Assembly (NCBI RefSeq): GCF_014648435.1
Contig: NZ_BMRC01000039.1
Location: 1-64,000, forward strand
Direction of reading: 5' to 3'
DNA from: Nonomuraea spiralis
GTDB taxonomy: Bacteria; Actinomycetota; Actinomycetes; Streptosporangiales; Streptosporangiaceae
Length of the DNA stretch: 64,000 nt
Below are positions 7,414 through 14,966 of this stretch, one piece after another (positions within the stretch are counted from its first letter, which is position 1; each line of letters starts with the position of its first letter). The translations under genes were made by a program, and so were the position numbers. The notes beneath the pieces are model-generated. The model saw only the letters and a program-made list of their open reading frames with translations. It had not been told where the DNA came from and made no database searches.

Positions 7414-7765
7414 AGCTGCGGAGATAGCTAGATCCTGGACCCTGATCGCCCAGTACGTCTGGTGTCGATCACGGGCCAAGCCCTCGACCGTCTGGATCTG
7501 ATGTCTCAGTACCAGCCCGCTGAGGACACCGCAGACCCAAGCTTGCCGGGTTGCACTTATGGAAGATCAAGGCGGCGGCGCGGCGCCGTACCCCCGGCTC
7601 TCCGTCCGGGCGTGCGGCCTGGGGTCGGTCGCGGCCGGTGCGGGGCTCGTCTTTGTCTGTGGCTGGGGGCGATCGACGGCAAGGTGGCTGATCGTCGGCT
7701 ACATGGTCCGCGTCCCCTTGGGGCGGGACGGCGGCAGCAGCCCGAAAACCGTCGTTGCCGCCTGC
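7414..7765. other. Gene-free stretch
   Basis: About 350 bases between the msrA scrap and the DUF5655 gene. ORFs exist in plus and minus frames but show no family feature and differ in composition from real genes here. Only a -10-like TACTTT at 7766-7771, 8 nt before the next ATG, looks functional. Confidence 0.4.
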
Positions 7766-7779
7766 TACTTTCTCGGTTC

Positions 7780-8175
7780 ATGAACCAGGAGACGTGGACG
7801 ATCGACGATCACCTTGAAGGCAAGCCCGACACGTCGGTGGCCCTGTACCACGAGTTCGTCAGGCTGGTTGAGGCATGCGGAGCCTTCACGTATGCGGTGT
7901 CCAAGAGCATGATCACCGTCAAGGGGACACGTCGAGGATTCGCTGGAGCAAAGCCGGACGCGCGGGGGCTTCGTGGGTACTTCGACATCCAGCGCACGAT
8001 CAGCGACGACACTCGCATCACCAGCGTGGCTCCGTACACGAAGCGGCTGTACGTTCACGCCTTCCGGATCTCTGATCTCGCCGAGCTTGATGAGGAATTC
8101 GCCGGCTGGCTCCGCGAGGCGTACGAAGTGGGTCAAGGCGGACACCTGGGAGCTTCACGAGAAGGCGAGTCCTGA
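7780..8175 (+). CDS. DUF5655 domain protein
   Basis: A 131-residue protein from ATG 7780 that matches the DUF5655 pattern: YHEFVRLVEACGAFTYAVSK, then RGFAGAKPDARGLRGYFDIQ, then PYTKRLYVHAFRISDLAELD and a final WLREAYEVGQGGHL. The family is common in actinomycetes and is thought to fold into a small alpha/beta domain; its function is unknown. The upstream in-frame extension to 7462 is not supported, because a -10-like TACTTT at 7766-7771 sits 8 nt before the ATG, compatible with leaderless translation. Confidence 0.75.
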   Translation: MNQETWTIDDHLEGKPDTSVALYHEFVRLVEACGAFTYAVSKSMITVKGTRRGFAGAKPDARGLRGYFDIQRTISDDTRITSVAPYTKRLYVHAFRISDLAELDEEFAGWLREAYEVGQGGHLGASREGES

Positions 8176-8250
8176 CGCGAGGTGTGAAGTCCCTGGTCAT
8201 CAGCTGATCGTCGCGCAGTTGGCGTTCAACTGGACAGAGGGAACGAGGGG

Positions 8251-8937
8251 TCACGTGGCCGGGGTCGATGTGGCCAGGGTCTCCGCGCGGAGCACGTCCT
8301 CGGCCGAGCGGCGCAGGAGGCGTACCCCCACCAGGACCAGCGGCGCGTAGCAGGCCAGGGCCACCACAGCACCCACGAACGCGGGCAGCGTCGCGGCCGC
8401 CACGAACGGCAGCAGGATCACCGGCACCGTCCACCAACCGACCACTCCCGCTCGGGCGAGCCCGGCCAGAAGCAGCGGGAGCATGGCGACGCCGCACAGG
8501 ATTCCGGTGAGCCGCCACACGGCGAGGGTCGGGTCGGCCGTGACGGTGTCGAACACCTTCACCGCGTCGGCGAGCGGCACCGCGTTCGGCATGACGGTGG
8601 TGAACCAGTCGGACAGCAGCATGCCGGACATCTGGATGGCGCCGAACATGGACAGTGCCACGCCGGTCGCCGTCAGGCTCCGGCCCCTCCGGCCGCGCAG
8701 CAGCGTCAGGCTCGCCGGTACGCCGAGCGCGATGAGCACCCAGGCGTAGTGGAGCAGGTTCGCCGACAGCAGCGACAGCCCGTGGTCGGCGGCCAACGAG
8801 GCCAGATACCCTGCGGATGAGTCGTCCGCCTGCGGCGGCGAGGTGAGCATGCCGCCGAACATCAGGACGGGGGCGAGTACGAGCGCGACGCCTGCGAGGC
8901 GGCGCAGCGGAGCGGAGGCGGCGGACGTGGCGTCCAT
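8251..8937 (-). CDS. Polytopic membrane protein of unknown function
   Basis: A 228-residue integral membrane protein with about six hydrophobic segments (for example residues 13-30, 60-80, 92-112, 145-165, 168-190 and 195-212). The pattern recalls small actinomycete DUF-type membrane proteins of the DUF998 or DUF4386 style. No catalytic motif is seen. The ATG at 8937 is preceded on the minus strand by AAAGGA, a usable ribosome site. It is divergent from the two-component genes starting at 9162, so it may be a target of that system (inference). Confidence 0.7.
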   Translation of the reverse strand: MDATSAASAPLRRLAGVALVLAPVLMFGGMLTSPPQADDSSAGYLASLAADHGLSLLSANLLHYAWVLIALGVPASLTLLRGRRGRSLTATGVALSMFGAIQMSGMLLSDWFTTVMPNAVPLADAVKVFDTVTADPTLAVWRLTGILCGVAMLPLLLAGLARAGVVGWWTVPVILLPFVAAATLPAFVGAVVALACYAPLVLVGVRLLRRSAEDVLRAETLATSTPAT

Positions 8938-9069
8938 GGGGTGTCCTTTCGGATGTCTCTTGAGCTGCCGTAACGCTATGAGCGCGCACCAGCCGGCCGG
9001 ATCGGCCTAGCGGGCCGTCCGAGATGCGATTCCGAGTCACTCGATCGGCCGCAGGGTCCTCTCCGGGTA

Positions 9070-9116
9070 CGACCCGCGACCCTCTGCCGTCCTTCCCGGG
9101 TCTGATCCGCGGGTCG
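9070..9116. promoter_or_regulatory. Inverted repeat in the divergent promoter region of the two-component system
   Basis: CGACCCGCG (9070-9078) and its perfect complement CGCGGGTCG (9108-9116) flank 29 bases in the gap between the membrane protein gene and the histidine kinase gene. It could be a binding site for the LuxR-type response regulator or a hairpin in the leader. The arms are GC-only except one A/T pair, so chance is possible. Confidence 0.3.
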
Positions 9117-9161
9117 AACCCCTTCGTTACCGTCGGTGTGCCGACGACGAGGGGAGTGAGC

Positions 9162-10313
9162 GTGGGCACACCATGGAGCCGCCGGAGATGGCTGCTCGCG
9201 GGCGCCGTGGCGGGTGTGTTGTTCGCCGTCCTCGCGTCGATCGAGGTGTACGGCGACCCGCGCGGCGCCGACGACCGGCTCGCCGTCGTCGGGCTCAGCC
9301 TCGTGTTGGCGCTCTGCTTCCCGCTCGCGGCGCGTCATCCGATCGTCGCGATGTCCGTGGCGATGTTGTCGTTCCCGTACGCGATGCTGACCGGTGCGGA
9401 AGGAGTGGGCGGGGCCCAGCTCATCGCCGAGCTGGTGCTCGTGGTTCATGCGGCTTACCGGACCGAACCTCGTCGTTCCCTCGCCGCGTCGGCGTGTGCC
9501 GCCGTGGTTCCGGCGGTCGCGCTCGTCTGGGGTGGCGAGGGGGTTTGGGAGTTCGTCTTCTTCGGCGCGTTGGTGGGGGCCGCCTGGGTTCTCGGTACGT
9601 TGTTGCGGCGGGAGCAGTCGCGCTCTCGCCAGCTGGCCGCGCTCGCCGCGGAGCTGGCCGCCGAGCGGGAGGCGCGGGCGCGGGCGGCGGTGGCCGAGGA
9701 GCGTGCCCGCATCTCGCGTGAGCTGCACGACGCGGTGGCGCACACGGTCAGCGTGATGACCATGCAGGCCGGGGTGGTACGGCGCCGGTTGGCCGACCGG
9801 CCGGTCGAACACGACGCGCTGACGCAGGTGGAGGAGCTCGGCCGGCGTTCCGTCACCGAGTTGCGCCAGGTGGTCGCCCTCCTGCGTCCTGACGAGGCCG
9901 ACCGGCTGGCGCCGCCTCCGTCTCTGCGGAGGATCGACGACCTCGTGCAGGAGGTACGTTCGGCCGGGCTTCAGGCCACGTCCACGGTGTCCGGTACGCC
10001 GTTCTCGGTGCCGCTGGGTGTCGACATGTCCGCGTACCGGATCGTGCAGGAGGCGTTGACGAACGTGTTGCGTCACGCGGAGGCGGCGGCCGCGACGGTG
10101 ACCGTGACGTACGAACCGGCCGGAGTCAGCGTACGGATCGTGGACGACGGGCGGGGCACCACCGCGCCCGGTCCGGGGCCGGGCGGCGGGCACGGCCTGG
10201 TGGGGATGCGCGAACGGGTGGGCATGTTCGGCGGGGAGTTGCGGGCCGGGCCGCGTGCCGAGGGCGGCTTCGAGGTGTACGCGCGTTTCCCGCTCGCAGA
10301 GGGGACACGATGA
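9162..10313 (+). CDS. NarL-type sensor histidine kinase
   Basis: A 383-residue histidine kinase. The N-terminal 140 residues hold about four to five membrane segments. A short coiled-coil (ALAAELAAEREARARAAVAE) leads to the HisKA_3 dimerisation box ERARISRELHDAVAHTVSVM, with the phosphorylated His near residue 190. The C-terminal HATPase_c domain shows EALTNVLRHA, VRIVDDGRG and GHGLVGMRERV. I chose GTG 9162, preceded by GAGGGGAG at 9149-9156, over the upstream in-frame start at 9024; GTG 9156 is an alternative. The next gene overlaps by ATGA and encodes its response regulator. Confidence 0.9.
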   Translation: MGTPWSRRRWLLAGAVAGVLFAVLASIEVYGDPRGADDRLAVVGLSLVLALCFPLAARHPIVAMSVAMLSFPYAMLTGAEGVGGAQLIAELVLVVHAAYRTEPRRSLAASACAAVVPAVALVWGGEGVWEFVFFGALVGAAWVLGTLLRREQSRSRQLAALAAELAAEREARARAAVAEERARISRELHDAVAHTVSVMTMQAGVVRRRLADRPVEHDALTQVEELGRRSVTELRQVVALLRPDEADRLAPPPSLRRIDDLVQEVRSAGLQATSTVSGTPFSVPLGVDMSAYRIVQEALTNVLRHAEAAAATVTVTYEPAGVSVRIVDDGRGTTAPGPGPGGGHGLVGMRERVGMFGGELRAGPRAEGGFEVYARFPLAEGTR

Positions 10314-10966
10314 TCCGGGTGCTGCTGGCCGACGACGAGGCGATCATGCGGGCCGGGCTGCGCATGCTGATCTCCGACGAGCCGGACATGGACGTCGTCG
10401 GGGAGGCGGCCGACGGCAACGAGGCGGTGCGGATGGCCGCCGAGATCGGGCCCGACGTGGTGCTCATGGACGCCCGCATGCCGGGCCTCGACGGCATCTC
10501 GGCCGCCCGCGCGCTCGCCGGGACGCATCCCGAGATCAAGGTGCTGGTGCTGACCACGTTCGACGAGGAGGCCATCGTGGACGGGGCGCTGCGCGCCGGG
10601 GTCGCGGGCTTCCTGCTCAAGGTGTCACCTCCCGAGCAGCTGCTGGAGGCGCTGCGCGAGGTGGCGGCCGGGCGCGGTCTGCTCGATCCGGCGGTGGTCC
10701 CGTCGGTGATCGGCAGGTACACGCGGGCACCGGAGCCGCAGCCCCGGCACCCGGCGCTGGACCGGCTCACCGGCCGGGAGGCCGAGGTGTTCGCCCTCGT
10801 CGGCAGGGGGTTGTCGAACTCGGAGATCGCCGCTCGGCTCTACCTCGGGGAGACCACGGTGAAGACGCATCTGGGCAGGGTGCTGGACAAACTCGGGCTG
10901 CGCGACCGGTCACAGGCCATCGCGTTCGCGTACGAGAGCGGACTCATCCGTCCAGGTGAGGACTGA
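10310..10966 (+). CDS. LuxR/NarL-family response regulator
   Basis: A 218-residue two-domain regulator. The receiver has the acidic pair in LLADDEA (residues 8-9), the phosphoacceptor Asp54 in VVLMDARMPGLDG, a Thr/Thr in LVLTTFDEEA and the conserved Lys near residue 105. The output domain (about 147-210) is a LuxR-type helix-turn-helix: LTGREAEVFALVGRGLSNSE, then ARLYLGETTVKTHLGRVLDK. It overlaps the kinase gene by 4 bases, so the two form one operon. Target genes cannot be named; the divergent membrane gene is a candidate. Confidence 0.92.
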   Translation: MIRVLLADDEAIMRAGLRMLISDEPDMDVVGEAADGNEAVRMAAEIGPDVVLMDARMPGLDGISAARALAGTHPEIKVLVLTTFDEEAIVDGALRAGVAGFLLKVSPPEQLLEALREVAAGRGLLDPAVVPSVIGRYTRAPEPQPRHPALDRLTGREAEVFALVGRGLSNSEIAARLYLGETTVKTHLGRVLDKLGLRDRSQAIAFAYESGLIRPGED

Positions 10967-10981
10967 GAATCGCATTCCTGT

Positions 10982-11150
10982 GCATGGGGCACGCAGGTAC
11001 GCGCTCGTAGGAGACGGGCTCGGTCTTACGTCGGGCGAGGCGTAGATCCAGCTGGGTGAAGGGGTGCCCTGTGTAGATCGGTCGGTCTCCGCGTGGGTTC
11101 CAACCGGCGCCACCAGTACGTGCCCTAGCCGTGATGGACATGTGTCGTTC
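10982..11150 (-). pseudogene. Decayed copy of the 2162-2482 small gene
   Basis: Minus-strand reading gives GWNPRGDRPIYTGHPFTQLD, close to GWNPSRHRPIYAGHPFTQPA of the gene at 2162-2482. The DNA similarity covers about 11051-11145 and is interrupted by a deletion of about 50 bases relative to the intact copy (between the CCAGTACGTGCC and CCGTGATGGAC segments). No intact start or second gene remains. The remnant lies just upstream of the HTH/PIN module. Confidence 0.55.
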
Positions 11151-11191
11151 TGTCCGATCTCTCGAATCGTAGAAGTCGCCGGCGGCTTCGC

Positions 11192-11220
11192 TTGCGGATA
11201 TTGCGTTTGTTGCGGATACT
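11192..11220 (+). promoter_or_regulatory. Promoter with 9-bp repeats ahead of the HTH/PIN module
   Basis: A -35 box TTGCGG (11192-11197) and a -10 box GATACT (11215-11220) are separated by exactly 17 bases. The region is built of three 9-base units: TTGCGGATA (11192), TTGCGTTTG (11201) and TTGCGGATA (11210). The repeated words overlap both promoter boxes, so a protein binding them, perhaps the downstream HTH protein, would block transcription. The gene starts 20 nt after the -10 box. Confidence 0.55.
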
Positions 11221-11240
11221 TCGAAGAAGGGGGTGTCGGC

Positions 11241-11696
11241 ATGGCAGATGTGCAGGCCAAGCGAGTTCGGCCCGGGAGTATCGATGCCGAGGTGGCAGGT
11301 CGCGCCGTACGTCGGATCAAGGATTACCTCATGCGGTATCCCGAGCAGCCGACCATCCGGGTCGCCGGTGAGCACGGAGGCGAGGATCCGCTGATCCTGC
11401 CTCGTGAAGCCGTGAGCCTGCTCGCCTTCGTTCTCGCCCAAGCAGCCGAAGGGCGCGGAGTCACGGTCATTCCGTCGCATGCTGAGCTGACGACGCAGCA
11501 GGCGGCGGACATGTTGAACGTGTCACGTCCCTATGTGATCAAGCTTCTGGAGGCGGGAGAGATCCCCTTCCGGTTGATCGGGAAGCACCGACGAATCACA
11601 TATGAAGATCTCCAGGAATACCAGCGTCGCGACGACGCCAAGCGCCGGACGGCTGCTGACCAGCTCGCTGCGCTGGGGCAAGAGCTGGACATCTGA
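11241..11696 (+). CDS. Excisionase-type HTH protein, probable antitoxin
   Basis: A 151-residue protein from ATG 11241, preceded by GAAGAAGGGGG. The N-terminal half is helical (LPREAVSLLAFVLAQAAEGR). Residues about 83-135 form a MerR/excisionase-like winged helix (LTTQQAADMLNVSRPYVIKL then FRLIGKHRRITYEDLQEYQR), the DNA-binding fold used by excisionases and by antitoxins paired with PIN-domain toxins. The PIN gene begins 3 nt after its stop. Repeated 9-bp words in the promoter fit autoregulation. I favour an antitoxin over an excisionase because of the partner. Confidence 0.75.
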   Translation: MADVQAKRVRPGSIDAEVAGRAVRRIKDYLMRYPEQPTIRVAGEHGGEDPLILPREAVSLLAFVLAQAAEGRGVTVIPSHAELTTQQAADMLNVSRPYVIKLLEAGEIPFRLIGKHRRITYEDLQEYQRRDDAKRRTAADQLAALGQELDI

Positions 11697-11699
11697 GCG

Positions 11700-12254
11700 A
11701 TGGCATACGTAGTGGTCTATGACGCGAACGTGCTCTACGGCAACACGCTGCGTGACCTGCTCATTCGGCTTGCCATGACGGGGCGGGTGCAAGCCAAGTG
11801 GACCAACGGAATCCTCGATGAGATGCAGCGCAACCTTGCCGCAAACCGTCCCGACATTCCCGCGGAGAAGCTCAACAAGCTCCGCAGCCTGATGAACCTG
11901 GCCGTCCGAGACTGCCTTGTCGAAGGGCACGAGCCGCTGATCGAAGGGTTGAAGCTGCCCGATCCGGACGACCGGCATGTGCTGGCTGCAGCGATCAAGG
12001 TAGGCGCTCAGGTCATCGTCGCGTCGAATCTGAAGGACTTCCCCGCTGAACACCTGGCTGCATGGGATGTCGAGGTGAAATCACCCGACGACTTCGTACT
12101 GGACCTGATCGCCCTGGACGGAAGGGTCGTATGGGCTTGCGTGCAGCAGATCGCGGACTCGCGGATCAGCCCGCCCGAGACTGTCGATGATGTGCTCGAC
12201 GCATTGGAGGCTGCGGGCCTCGTCGAGGCGGTAGCCGCTCTTCGAGCGGGCTGA
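11700..12254 (+). CDS. PIN-domain toxin (VapC-like ribonuclease)
   Basis: A 184-residue PIN-domain protein. The N-terminal VVYDANVLYG supplies the first catalytic Asp. The acidic positions in NGILDEM, LPDPDDRHVLAAA and VIVASNLKDFP complete the metal site, so the usual four acidic residues appear to be present. PIN toxins of the VapC type cleave RNA in a metal-dependent way. A C-terminal extension of about 50 residues follows the PIN core. The gene is 3 nt behind the HTH gene, making a bicistronic toxin-antitoxin-like module. Confidence 0.8.
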   Translation: MAYVVVYDANVLYGNTLRDLLIRLAMTGRVQAKWTNGILDEMQRNLAANRPDIPAEKLNKLRSLMNLAVRDCLVEGHEPLIEGLKLPDPDDRHVLAAAIKVGAQVIVASNLKDFPAEHLAAWDVEVKSPDDFVLDLIALDGRVVWACVQQIADSRISPPETVDDVLDALEAAGLVEAVAALRAG

Positions 12255-12641
12255 GGTCCTGCCGAGGTCTCCACACGCCGACGCGTCCGTCTCATCGTCC
12301 ACATGCGCCTGACCACGGTATCGATCAGCCGAGCAGAGTGATTGCTCTGCCTGGAAACGCGGCAGGTTGGGGCTGCTGCCCCGCATTGCGGCTGGGAGCG
12401 TCATCGAATGGCTGGCCTTCCGTAGGCGTAGTGCGGGGTTCTGCGGGAGACGGCAGGCAGCGTTCTGCTGTCCGGTCGGTTGTGGAACGTGCCGCCCTCA
12501 CGCCACATCGCGAGGAGCCTTTCGCTCATGCTGGAGACACTGCCCATTCAGGGACGCCGCCGACCAGATCTACAAGAAGGTCCTTCTGGAGATCGACCGT
12601 CTGGCTGCCCGCTACCCGAACGCGCGGATCGCGGTGACGAC
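12255..12641. other. Gene-free stretch with possible gene scrap
   Basis: About 390 bases without a supported gene. One frame at about 12550-12635 reads AADQIYKKVLLEIDRLAARY, which looks like coding sequence in its helical character but has neither start nor context, so it may be a gene fragment. GCAGAG and CTCTGC at 12332-12349 form a 6-bp hairpin without a T-run. The accessory patchwork appears to end here. Confidence 0.4.
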
Positions 12642-12929
12642 GTGGTCACGCTGCCGTTCGGCGACGGGGAGCATCCGCCGGTCGCGGTGGCCGTCGCAGG
12701 GGCCGTTCTCGGGGTGGTCACGCTGGTCGGCGTCGTTCTCGCCTGGCGTGGGAGCCGGGCCGGGGTGGTCGCCGTGATCGTCTCCAGGCTCCTGCCGGGG
12801 TTGAGCGCCGTTCCCGCGTTCTTCGCCGACGGGGTTCCCGGGGAGGCGGTGGCGGTGGCCGGGGTCGGCGTGGTGCTCACGCTCGGCTGCGTCGTGCTGG
12901 TCGCGCCGGCGCTGCGGTCCCGGGGCTGA
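12642..12929 (+). CDS. Small membrane protein (start uncertain)
   Basis: Taking GTG 12642 gives about 95 residues with three hydrophobic segments (about 12-35, 40-62 and 68-90) and the charged end ALRSRG. An upstream in-frame extension to 12480 looks non-coding (rich in Arg/Pro without hydrophobic pattern), so the start may mark a recombination join. Composition is the usual high-GC type. No family is recognised. It is in the same direction as another small membrane gene at 13034, with about 100 bases between. Confidence 0.45.
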   Translation: MVTLPFGDGEHPPVAVAVAGAVLGVVTLVGVVLAWRGSRAGVVAVIVSRLLPGLSAVPAFFADGVPGEAVAVAGVGVVLTLGCVVLVAPALRSRG

Positions 12930-13033
12930 ATCCGGGTGCCCTCGTCTGAGGGTCGTGTGCGGGCGGCTTGGAGCCCGTCCAGCGTTCGCCCGTGGCATGC
13001 GGGCCGTACTTCGAGGTACTTCGAGGAGAACCA

Positions 13034-13393
13034 GTGGAAATATCCGTAGCGCGCATCCGCAGCGTTCCGCTCGCTCTGGCGTTGTTCGCCGCGCCCTGGG
13101 GGTTCGTCGTCGCCAACGGCGCGTACGCGTGGGCCACCCGCGCCGGAGGCGGCGACGACATCGGCGCGGAGGCGCTCGCGCTGGCCTCGGCCCCCCGGCC
13201 GCTGCTGCTAGGCCTGGCCCTGTTACGCAGCCACGTGGTCCCGCTCGGGGCGGCCGCCGCGGTCCTCGCCTGGCCTCCGCTTCACGTGATCGGGCTGGTC
13301 GCGGGGAGCGAATGGTTCGAGGTCGCGGGCGCCGTACTGCAGGCGGCCGGCCTGGCGATCGTCGGCATCCGCCTGCTGAACGCCCCTCGGTGA
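13034..13393 (+). CDS. Small membrane protein
   Basis: A 119-residue protein from GTG 13034, chosen because AGGAG lies at 13024-13028. An upstream in-frame ATG at 12968 lacks a ribosome site. It has about four hydrophobic segments (for example 10-32, 48-66, 68-88 and 92-112), probably all membrane-spanning. No family can be named. A short tandem duplication (TACTTCGAGG, twice) lies just before the start at about 13008-13027. Confidence 0.55.
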   Translation: MEISVARIRSVPLALALFAAPWGFVVANGAYAWATRAGGGDDIGAEALALASAPRPLLLGLALLRSHVVPLGAAAAVLAWPPLHVIGLVAGSEWFEVAGAVLQAAGLAIVGIRLLNAPR

Positions 13394-13461
13394 CTCTTGC
13401 GAGGGAAGTGTGGCGGGCCAGGGGGTGTGTCCCGTAAGTGGATCTTGGTGGGCTGCTTGCT

Positions 13462-13476
13462 TTACTTCGGAGGTAA
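13462..13476. promoter_or_regulatory. Imperfect palindrome upstream of the SnoaL-like gene
   Basis: TTACTTCGGAGGTAA is a 15-bp near-palindrome with one mismatch pair, 76 bases before the ATG at 13553. It is of the size bound by TetR or MarR regulators; a MarR gene lies downstream on the other strand. Only the symmetry supports the call. Confidence 0.3.
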
Positions 13477-13552
13477 TCGCCTCGGTGCGCCCGTGCTGAC
13501 AGGATTGATGATCTTCTTGTCGGACGACGCCAACCAGGACGGAAGGTCAGCC

Positions 13553-13993
13553 ATGTCCATGACCGCACCCACCGACACGCGTACGGTGGTTGAGGAGTTG
13601 CTGCGCAGGATCGGCGAGGGCGACCCCGAACGCATCGCCGAACTGTACGCCGAGCAGGGCGACTGGAAGCTTGACTGGCCGGAGGTCGAACATGGCCGTA
13701 CTGCCACGCCGTGGATCCGGCACCGGTCCACCCGGGCCGACGCGGCCGCCCACTATCGCGAGATCGCCGATCACCACGTGCCGGAACTGGTGGCGACCGA
13801 GGTCGAGCGCCTTCTCGTCGACGGAAGCGACGCGGTCGTGCTCGGCGAGATCCGTCAGACCGCCCGGTCCACCGGACGTTCCTATCGGGCGCGGTTCGCC
13901 CTGCATCTCACCGTCGAGGACGGCCTTGTCACCCGGCACCACGTCTACGAGGACAGCCTGGCCGTCGCCCAGGCGTTCGAGGCGGAGAAGTGA
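13553..13993 (+). CDS. SnoaL/NTF2-like protein
   Basis: A 146-residue NTF2-superfamily protein from ATG 13553 (GGAAGG at 13541-13546); ATG 13559 is the alternative. It begins with the cone-forming helices TVVEELLRRIGEGDPERIAE, followed by LYAEQGDWKLDWPE, and ends with the strand pair FALHLTVEDGLVTRHHVYED, the SnoaL-type sheet. Members are polyketide cyclases, isomerases or simple ligand-binding proteins; adjacent genes give no substrate. The convergent MarR gene follows after about 65 bases. Confidence 0.75.
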   Translation: MSMTAPTDTRTVVEELLRRIGEGDPERIAELYAEQGDWKLDWPEVEHGRTATPWIRHRSTRADAAAHYREIADHHVPELVATEVERLLVDGSDAVVLGEIRQTARSTGRSYRARFALHLTVEDGLVTRHHVYEDSLAVAQAFEAEK

Positions 13994-14057
13994 AAACCTC
14001 CAGGTCGATCGCGTAGCCGTGGCCCGGCGCCGTCCGCCGGATTTCCGCGAACCAAGT

Positions 14058-14492
14058 TCACTGCGCGCCCTCGATCGCCTGGGTGAAGCGGGTGAGGAGG
14101 GCTTGGAGGGAGGCGCGTTCCTCGGGGGTGAAGGCGGCGGCGATCCGGCGTTCGATGATGACGGCGGCCTCGTCCGCCACCCGTAGCGCCTCGCGGCCCG
14201 CGTCCGTGAGGTGGGTCTCCAGCATCGTGCGGTGCCACTGGTGGGGGGAACGTTCGATCAGGCCGTGTTCCAGCAGGTTCTTCAGTACGACGTTCATGGC
14301 CTGCGGCGTGACCAGGCACTCCCTGGCCAGGGCGGCGGCGGAGATGCCGGGGTTGGCGTGGAGGGCGAGCAGGGCGGCGTACTGGGGGACGGTCACCCCG
14401 GCGGCCTTCACGGCCGCGTGTTTGGCCGCCATGAGTCGCTGCTCGGCGCGCTTCACGGCGAGGCCGAGCCGTTCCTCCGGGGGCATGTCCAT
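14058..14492 (-). CDS. MarR-family transcriptional regulator
   Basis: A 144-residue MarR protein: N-terminal dimerisation helix (LAVKRAEQRLMAAKHAAVKA), winged helix-turn-helix (ISAAALARECLVTPQAMNVV, then LKNLLEHGLIERSPH), wing and C-terminal helices. MarR proteins usually repress a divergent gene and release DNA on binding a small phenolic or oxidising ligand. The divergent PPOX gene at 14562 and the perfect palindrome between the two genes make this the probable regulated pair. The start at 14492 lies 6 nt from a TAGGCT -10-like box on the minus strand. Confidence 0.9.
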   Translation of the reverse strand: MDMPPEERLGLAVKRAEQRLMAAKHAAVKAAGVTVPQYAALLALHANPGISAAALARECLVTPQAMNVVLKNLLEHGLIERSPHQWHRTMLETHLTDAGREALRVADEAAVIIERRIAAAFTPEERASLQALLTRFTQAIEGAQ

Positions 14493-14534
14493 GCAGGGAG
14501 CCTACAAGTCGTCCCACTCTAAAAACACTTATAT

Positions 14535-14552
14535 GTATCAAAGCTTTGATAC
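14535..14552. promoter_or_regulatory. Perfect 18-bp palindrome, probable MarR operator
   Basis: GTATCAAAGCTTTGATAC is a perfect 18-bp palindrome in the 69-base gap between the divergent MarR and PPOX genes. Its right end overlaps GATACT (14548-14553), a -10 box 8 nt before the PPOX ATG. Binding of the MarR dimer there would block PPOX transcription. Size, symmetry and place fit MarR operators well. Confidence 0.75.
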
Positions 14553-14561
14553 TGTGCCGCC

Positions 14562-14951
14562 ATGTCTGTGATTCCCGAGAGCCACCTCGACCTGCTGACC
14601 CGTCCCTTGTACGCCCATCTGGCCACGTTGATGCCCGACGGCACCCCGCAGGTGACGCCGGTCTGGACGGTCTGGGACGGCGAGTTCCTGCGCTTCACCA
14701 CCACGACCGACCGCCAGAAGGGCCGCAACGCGAGCGCCCGCCCGTACGTGGCCATCTCGATCAACGACCCCGACCGGCCGTATCGCTATCTGGAGGTGCG
14801 CGGGACCGTCGAACGCGTCGAGCCCGACCCCCAGGGCGACGGCTTCGACCTGCTGGCCAGACGGTACGGCCTGGAGTACGACCGGCCGGTCGGCGACGCC
14901 GAGCGCCGGGTCGTCATCGTGGTACGGCCCACGCGCTGCACCAGCCAGTGA
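14562..14951 (+). CDS. PPOX-class F420- or flavin-dependent oxidoreductase
   Basis: A 129-residue split-barrel protein of the pyridoxamine-5'-phosphate-oxidase-like class. The features are RPLYAHLATLMPDGTPQVTP, then VWTVWDGEFLRFTTTTDRQK, GRNASARPYVAISINDPDRP and YRYLEVRGTVERVEPD. In actinomycetes many such proteins use coenzyme F420 to reduce quinones or other electrophiles. The Lys/Arg positions in DRQKGRN would bind the cofactor phosphate. The gene is divergent from a MarR gene and its -10 overlaps the operator palindrome; translation is probably leaderless. Confidence 0.82.
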   Translation: MSVIPESHLDLLTRPLYAHLATLMPDGTPQVTPVWTVWDGEFLRFTTTTDRQKGRNASARPYVAISINDPDRPYRYLEVRGTVERVEPDPQGDGFDLLARRYGLEYDRPVGDAERRVVIVVRPTRCTSQ

Positions 14952-14966
14952 CGGCGGGCCGGGCGC

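Noticed and set aside
1818-7679. The 16-mer TGGGGGCGATCGACGG at 1818-1833 and 7664-7679
   Set aside because: The match does not extend beyond a few bases and GATCGACG words are common in this DNA, so no repeat family is claimed.
9024-9161. ATG 9024 as the histidine kinase start
   Set aside because: The extra 46 residues are Pro/Arg/Ser-rich without family similarity, and a ribosome site GAGGGGAG precedes GTG 9162.
12332-12349. Hairpin GCAGAG-TGATTG-CTCTGC as a terminator for the HTH/PIN operon
   Set aside because: The stem is only 6 bp and no T-run follows; it lies about 77 bases after the stop, so it is not supported as an intrinsic terminator.
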